From positions 1 to 15,975 of the forward strand of contig JADNRV010000717.1 of assembly GCA_015499995.1 (NCBI GenBank): DNA of 15,975 bases. The letters run 5' to 3'. Source of the DNA: Flammula alnicola. Lineage: Eukaryota > Basidiomycota > Agaricomycetes > Agaricales > Strophariaceae. The notes below the pieces were generated by a model that made no database searches, had not been told where the DNA came from, and was given only the letters and a program-made list of their open reading frames with translations. The position numbers and the translations under genes were made by a program. Positions within the stretch are counted from its first letter, which is position 1. Every line of letters begins with the position of its first letter. Of the stretch, positions 11,018 to 15,975 are shown piece after piece.

Positions 11018-11842
11018 TTTGTTCGAATTTTCGGGTGCGACGAAGGGTGAAGACTGCGCTTTAATGGGGGTGGTTAGATAGCACGGGAAGGATGGGTGAT
11101 TCTGCCAAAATTTCGGGTACTTATGAGTTGCGTAAATAGGCTTAACGGTTGTGAAGTTGCAGTGATGCGCTCGGACCCCTTGATAAGGTGGCGTCTGATT
11201 ATAATATGCCCAAATACACTCTCCTTCATTTCTTGTCCTTCAATTTTTACATTGCCCCATCCTTTGTAGTCTCCCTTAGGCAGACTTCGTAAACTACCGA
11301 TATTCAGTGGCTGCTGGCATTCAATTCCCCCCAAGATTTGGCATCCCAATCCTCGAGAAATTATTCCTGAAGCGGGGAGCATATGGCAACTCCGAGGTAT
11401 GTGTCAACAGTGAGGCGGATGAATTGCGTAAAATCGAGAGGAAGCAAAAGATGGTGATAATCAGTTCTCGAAGTAAGCCTAAACAAAGTAGCTCAATTCC
11501 TAGCTCATTTCTTTCGTTTCCTCGATTACATTAGGTTGTCTGCTTAGCCTTGATTACCGTGGACGCTCCAACCTCCACGCTAAGTACTTGAACTTCGAAG
11601 TTTCTTTTTTATGCGTACAACGTCCATTCGCGCCCTTTCGTGGTGATTCAATCGCAAGATTTTCAAGTCATACGGTTTAGACCAGAGCATCTTTATTATA
11701 GGCGACTGTCCTTGAATTTGAAATATACCCCAGCAGACCTCCAGGATATTTCACTACATATAGAGGCCTGGCAACCCAGTCTGCACGCGACTCGCAGACG
11801 TTAAATGTATAATTAGCCACCTATGTCGACCATAGAACCGAC

Positions 11843-11854
11843 CATATATAATTA
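11843..11854 (+). promoter_or_regulatory. TATA box, probably of the dehydrogenase gene
   Basis: CATATATAATTA lies about 330 bp before the dehydrogenase ATG and is followed by pyrimidine-rich sequence (TTTTCCTTCTACCTCAC), typical of fungal transcription start regions. If used, the leader would be near 290 nt and would include the upstream ORFs. Confidence 0.4.
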
Positions 11855-11927
11855 GCCTGTTTTTCCGAGTTTGTTTTCCTTCTACCTCACAACAGTCAGA
11901 AGTATCTCCACTCTCCGTTCCCGCAGC

Positions 11928-11974
11928 ATGAACATCGAAACATGATCACAACCCCGTTCAAGACCGTGTTATAG
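11928..11974 (+). other. Two overlapping upstream ORFs
   Basis: A five-codon ORF (MNIET) at 11928-11945 ends in a TGA that overlaps the ATG of a second ORF at 11942-11974 (MITTPFKTVL). They lie downstream of the TATA box and upstream of the dehydrogenase start, so they would be scanned first by ribosomes unless removed by a leader intron. Confidence 0.3.
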
Positions 11975-12006
11975 CGCTCGTTGTGCGCCGACACCTCATC
12001 AAATCA

Positions 12007-12063
12007 ATGACATGTGTACATGGAAAAAAGCAGGGTCACCAGGGTCACCAGGGATGCTCGTGA
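12007..12063 (+). other. Upstream ORF carrying a 9-bp repeat
   Basis: An 18-codon ORF, MTCVHGKKQGHQGHQGCS, ends 110 bp before the main start codon. Its QGH-QGH-QG core is encoded by the tandem repeat at 12031-12053. Whether it is translated is unknown. Confidence 0.3.
12031..12053 (+). repeat. 9-bp tandem repeat
   Basis: CAGGGTCAC at 12031-12039 and 12040-12048, followed by a partial third copy CAGGG. The period is a multiple of three and lies in frame in the upstream ORF at 12007-12063. It is short enough to be replication slippage. Confidence 0.75.
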
Positions 12064-12173
12064 AATTCAACAAAAAGCGCTCCCACTTCCTTTAACATCT
12101 CCTTTTTGTCTCATCTGCCTCGCTCCATTTGTTGCAAGTAAGCACTTCTGAATCCTGAAAGCAACTATCAGCG

Positions 12174-13747
12174 ATGAGCCACATTCCCGACGAAGAACTT
12201 TTCTCGCATTCAGACCAAGTCAAAGGCAAGGTCGTTGTCATCACCGGTATGTGTATCTTATTGTCCAAGTCGCGTTGAGTGTCACATTCGGTCTGCGCAG
12301 GTGCTGCTAATGGCATCGGTAGAGAGACAGCGCTTCGTTTTGCCTCATACGGGTACATATGTCACGGTTCTTCGTCTAGAAAGTTTTCACCTCGCGTTCG
12401 CTCATTATATTTGTCTCATTCATAGTGCCAAAGTGGTCATTGGTGACCTGGATATTGCGGGCGCGTCCAGCGTTGTAGCAGAGATCGAGAAAGCCGGAGG
12501 GTGCGTCTTGCTTCTCAGCCCCATCAACTTCTTGGTTGAGGCTATTTGGCACCTTGCTCATAAATGTTAAACACTCATGGTCCCGGGTTTGTAGATCTGC
12601 AGCATGCATAAAATGCAATGTCACCAAGTTCGAAGAGCAAGTGGAAATGTTTGAGCTGGCAATCAAGAAGTACGGTTCAGTGGACATCGTTGTATGTCTG
12701 CATTTCTCCTTTTTCGTACTCCAACTAATTTTTGTGGCAATCATTTGTTAGGTACCCAATGCCGGGGTATCTGAAGTTGGTACATTCCGGGAGCTCGAGT
12801 TCAAGGACGGCAAACCAGTGAAGCCAAAAATGGCGACCTTCGAAGTCAACCTGTTCGGGGTGCTCTACAGTGAGTCTTCCAAGATATATCAGGGTGGAAA
12901 AAGGAAGCAATAAAGCAATTCCCTCCTTCAGCTGCCCATCTGGCAGTGTACTATCTCCAAAAGAACAAACAAGAGGGCGACCTCAAGTCACTTGTTTTCA
13001 TTGGTTCAGTAGGTGAGTACGACGATATCTTATTACTAGTAGTAATTCTTGCTATTGCGTATGTCTGACGATTTCTTGCCCTCTCTTTCAGCGTCATGGA
13101 TGGGCATACCCATGGGCGAAATGTACTCTGGGTCCAAACACGCCGTGCTCGGCGTCATGCGTGCTTTGCACCCCATTTTGGAGGACAAAGGTATTAGAGT
13201 AGGCTGCATCCATCCCTTCTTCGCCGGTATGCATTCACAGTCTTCTATCACGGATCTGATTCAAAATATTACTCGAATATCTGATAATCGCAGACACCGC
13301 CATCGTGCCTACTCCAGTAAAACTCTTCCTAGCAGGTATACCGCTGACCCCCGTTCCACGTGTGGCAGGAGCCATCTTCTATGCTGCCACCGATCCAGAC
13401 ATGGCCACCAGCGGCTCGGCATATCTCCTCCTCGATGATGGCCCTGTGTTCATGGTGCCCAAGGAAGAGTTCAAGGAGGGTGTGTACAAGATGATTGACG
13501 ACAGGTCAAACGCAATACGGGGGTACGCCATTTTTTATCCATTTATATGCGCGGGCTGCTGATTACGCTCTTGGGACATTACAGAGCACTAAGTGGCGCG
13601 AGGGCATGGTTCGCATTCTTGCGTGACGTCTGGCGCATCACTGGCAAACCCGTTATTGGTGTCGGCTTGACCGCCGCACTAGCCAAGGTCGCTTGGGATC
13701 ACAAAGATTCGATAGAACAGTACCTCCGCACACTCACTCACAAATAA
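12174..13747 (+). CDS. Short-chain dehydrogenase/reductase
   Basis: A classical SDR, an NAD(P)-dependent alcohol/ketone oxidoreductase whose substrate cannot be told from sequence. Nine exons give 340 residues: 12174-12246, 12301-12352, 12426-12500, 12595-12691, 12752-12869, 12932-13012, 13092-13226, 13294-13522 and 13585-13747. The cofactor motif is TGAANGIG (24-31). Asp49 at the end of the second strand (VVIGDLD) suggests NAD rather than NADP. The structural NAG is at 102-104, and the active site is complete: Asn132, Ser164, Tyr177 and Lys181 (YSGSK), with Ser and Tyr 13 apart as usual. It is longer than the usual 250-280 residues: a C-terminal extension of about 60 residues ends in THK and includes the hydrophobic KPVIGVGLTAALAKVAW, perhaps a membrane anchor. 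The set of motifs resembles 15-hydroxyprostaglandin-dehydrogenase-like fungal SDRs; that is only a resemblance. Confidence 0.92.
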
Positions 13748-14123
13748 GCGATGGATTTAGGCTGGAAACATTGCTACAGGTACTGCATAAGACGGGTGGG
13801 CATTTAAGGGTCTTTAAGATAGCAATGATGATAATATTAGTCTTGAGATGTGAAATACAAGGACAGGTTGTGACTGGAGATTGAGGGTGCCTGAGGGCTG
13901 TCCGTCTTGGAAATAAAATAAGTATAGTATGATGTACATAAAACTCTGAGCGTAAACAAGCAGAATACACGACCTCGAACAACAGACAGGTAGTCCTACG
14001 ATGACCCCGTCGAATTCTTCACGTCTCTGCATAACACAAAACAGAAAAAACACATGAATATCGCGTCGGACCACGTATAAATAGTACTGCAGTACCGCAG
14101 CACTACAGCACTGATATAGCAAC
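13748..14123. other. Convergent 3' region of the dehydrogenase and Arl3 genes
   Basis: Both neighbouring genes end here, so this is 3' UTR from both sides. An AATAAA at about 13913-13918 on the plus strand could be the dehydrogenase polyadenylation signal. Open frames on both strands here lack any protein-like features. Confidence 0.5.
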
Positions 14124-15201
14124 CTACCTGCGACTGTTCTGCACCCGGATGAAGAGCCAGTCCACGGCAGCTCTGACGCCTGTCCTAGAAATGCAACAAA
14201 GGGAAGGCACGGTCAGATGACGGTTTCAGGTTGGAGACTGGAGAAATCACAGAAAAAAAAGATAGGTAGAGCATGAAAATATAGTACATTCCAGAAATCC
14301 AGAAAAGAATGAAGACAATAACATACCCTTCGAGGGCAGACACACCCATGACATCCAAGCTTGCTATTCTTTCTCTTCGCATTGCTGTGTCATTGTTATC
14401 CGACTCGCCGTATCTTGTCCTCCGCGCGCTCTCCATCTTGCCCTGATACCAGTCCTCATAATCATGTCTGATCTCATCGACAGAGAGGCTATGTGGTGAG
14501 TCTTGCTTATTGGCCACCAGAAGAAGTGGTACACCCAGAATTTGTGGGTTCGAAAGAACGCCATCTATTAGGGTCTTGGTCGGTGAGTGGCTGAGCTACG
14601 AGTGGGGCGAAATGTTTGTGATATGACTTACCGAACACCTCCCAACCCTCGCTCAGACGCTCGCGGTCCTCGGCGTCGATAACGTACACGACGGCGTGGC
14701 AGTCGCCGTAGTAGCGATGCCAGATGTTGCGGATCCCGCGTTGGCCGCCTAGGTCCCAGAACTGGAGGATGGTGGATGGTAGCACGATTGTTCCCGCTGT
14801 AATAGTTGATGTTGGTTTGTATCAGAAGGACATAAAGCTCAGACGCACTGTTCTGCCCGACGGTAGGCCCGATTTTGTCTGGAGAGAGCCCGGGGACATC
14901 GTTATAGAGGGTTTTGATCTTCTCGAGGAAGGTCTATATATGCTACGTCAAGCGAAAACATGCATATATTAGCAGCAAAGGGGCAAAAGAGGACTGGTGT
15001 TTGAATGAACGCAGCCTCGACCGAGATGAAGCGGTATAGGACGCACAGTTTTGCCTGCACCGTCGAGGCCGATGATGATCACGGAGAACTCCTCCTTCCT
15101 AGGTAAAGCAAATGGAATATCTTAGTTGTTTGTCTGTGAAAATAAGCAAGAAGTAATAAACCTGGTAAGATGTTCATGTAGGCCTTTAGTAAATGGTACA
15201 T
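14124..15201 (-). CDS. ARL3: Arl3/ARFRP1-type small GTPase of the Golgi
   Basis: The fungal Arl3 (human ARFRP1) GTPase sits at the trans-Golgi, is held there through an acetylated N-terminus and Sys1, and recruits Arl1 and golgins. Exons: 15201-15162, 15098-15047, 14933-14849, 14796-14632, 14564-14327 and 14184-14124. The start MYHLLK, with no Gly2, fits this group rather than myristoylated Arfs. Motifs: P-loop GLDGAGKT, TVGQN (switch I), WDLGGQRGIRNIWHRYY (switch II), NKQD and SALEG. An insert rich in charged residues (about 25 residues before ERIASLDVMGVSAL) is longer than in yeast. The problem is exon 1: with the 63-nt intron that joins to RKEEFSVIIIG, exon 1 is one base out of frame. A 41-nt intron (15161-15121) restores frame by adding a short unconserved stretch, for 220 residues. 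The other junctions are clean. Confidence 0.9.
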
Positions 15202-15313
15202 CCGGACAGGACAACTTCGGTGACGCGACCTGACTGTGATCAACTGCGACAGAACCAAACAACTTTCAACTCCTTTGCTCATCGACATCCTCGTCGTCGT
15301 CCGCTCATTCATC
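15202..15313. promoter_or_regulatory. 112-bp bidirectional promoter, ARL3 and VMA16
   Basis: Only 112 bp separate the two ATGs, so the 5' UTRs and core promoters of both genes must be packed here. No TATA box is seen. GGTGACGCGACCTGACTG (15221-15238) holds a TGACGCGA that resembles a degenerate bZIP half-site, which is weak evidence. Confidence 0.6.
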
Positions 15314-15975
15314 ATGGGCTACTCGACGTATTACTCCTATGGCCTACCTACATTTCTCATAATTATCATTGCTCTCTATCTTCTCTTCACCGGTATGTCT
15401 CGTTTGATATTTGAAAGCGTCGAAGCAATTCTGACAACACCTCTACCACCACACTTGCTTTCGGACCTCTATCCCTTGGCTTGATATACTGTCGTTAACT
15501 ATTCTATGTCTCTCTGCCTGCAACTCGTCATTATGATACCTTGGAAACAAATCCGGATTCACCTCCCAACCACACCTAATACCCGACTCACCAGGTTCCG
15601 GAGAAGCATTCAACGTCGGCCGTTTCCTCGAGGAATCCAATCCCTACGCATGGGGAGCCACAGGCATTGGCCTCTGCATTGGCCTTAGTGTCCTAGGTGC
15701 TGGTTGGTGCGTTCTGTGTCGTAAACATCGCCCGCCCAATACGGAAGCTAATTTAGCGCGGTCTGCAGGGGAATCTTCGTCACTGGTGCTTCGATCCTCG
15801 GTGGAGGTGTGCGCGCACCCCGAATCACAACCAAGAATTTGATCAGGTTCGTACTGGTTTTCATTATCTTCGTGTATTTTGAAGTAGAATTTGACGTGGT
15901 ATGCAGTATCTTCTGCGAAGTCGTCGCTATCTACGGCGTCGTACGTTTCTTTCGTTCTCTTCCCTAATCAGAACG
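15314..15975 (+). CDS. VMA16: V-ATPase proteolipid subunit c'' (3' end outside window)
   Basis: Subunit c'' is one of the proteolipids of the Vo rotor ring that carries protons into the vacuole and other acidic organelles. Four exons are visible: 15314-15392, 15595-15706, 15769-15846 and 15907-15940, followed by a donor GTACGT at 15941. About 101 residues are present of the usual 200 or so. The first helix has the c''-specific N-terminal segment ([18 protein letters not shown]). Next come [18 protein letters not shown], the glycine-rich helix [21 protein letters not shown], and [20 protein letters not shown], which contains the essential helix-2 glutamate in [10 protein letters not shown]. 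The first intron is 202 nt, the longest in the window. An AG at 15970-15971 would leave a 31-nt intron, too short, so the next acceptor is probably beyond the edge. Confidence 0.93.

Larger units (their letters stand above)
11018..12173. promoter_or_regulatory. Divergent septin/dehydrogenase intergenic region
   Basis: The longest gap in the window, about 1.16 kb, between two divergent genes. From 11018 to about 11800 I see several open frames of 60-100 codons on both strands but no family motif and no consistent splice model, so I call none. The right part looks like a promoter and leader for the plus-strand dehydrogenase: a TATA box near 11843, then three short upstream ORFs and a 9-bp tandem repeat. 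The septin promoter must lie near the left edge. Confidence 0.5.

Noticed and set aside
11074..11534. Open frames of 75-102 codons on both strands in the septin/dehydrogenase gap
   Set aside because: No recognisable motif and no coherent splice model; a 14-nt gap that looks like a splice pair at 11397 is far too short to be an intron.
14545..14556. GGGTTCGAAAG resembling a tRNA B box
   Set aside because: It is inside Arl3 coding sequence with no matching A box or cloverleaf.
14565..14631. Frame conflict at the Arl3 exon 4/5 junction when the AG at 14580-14579 is used
   Set aside because: Using the AG at 14566-14565 gives a clean phase and the conserved sequence DGVLSNPQILGVP, so there is no frameshift here.
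1..15975. CRISPR arrays, transposons, inverted-repeat elements, bacterial-type operons or phage genes
   Set aside because: No repeated spacers, terminal repeats, transposase or integrase motifs were seen; all genes are intron-containing fungal genes.

Overview
This is a 16-kb piece of nuclear genome from a filamentous fungus, most likely a basidiomycete of the Agaricomycetes type. The reasons are very dense GT-AG introns (nearly all 41-94 nt), many short exons (down to 26 nt), close gene packing on both strands, and housekeeping proteins that read as fungal orthologues. The organism call is inference; the exon structures were worked out directly from reading frame, splice signals and protein-family motifs. 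The apparent in-frame stops between coding blocks are introns, not damage.

Layout from left to right: RAD9 (minus, 3' part beyond the left edge), the DNA-damage checkpoint clamp subunit; TSR1 (plus, complete, 10 exons), a 40S ribosome-assembly factor, head-to-head with RAD9 across about 400 bp; a weakly supported small orphan gene (minus, about 4641-5271); a GEF1-type CLC chloride transporter (minus, complete, 19-20 exons); a CDC11-type septin (minus, complete, 10 exons); a long intergenic stretch of about 1.15 kb with a TATA box, short upstream ORFs and a 9-bp tandem repeat; a classical short-chain dehydrogenase/reductase (plus, complete, 9 exons); an Arl3/ARFRP1 Golgi GTPase (minus, 6 exons, with a frame problem in exon 1); and VMA16, the V-ATPase c'' proteolipid (plus, cut by the right edge).

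Three of the genes (the CLC transporter, Arl3/ARFRP1 and VMA16) belong to Golgi, endosome and vacuole trafficking or acidification. RAD9, TSR1, the septin and the dehydrogenase have unrelated roles. ARL3 and VMA16 are divergent with only 112 bp between start codons.

I found no mobile elements, CRISPR arrays, rRNA, tRNA or viral sequence, and no clear candidate for a new multi-gene system. The points most worth a second look are the ARL3 exon-1 frame conflict, the orphan gene at 4.6-5.3 kb, and the uORF-rich leader of the dehydrogenase.
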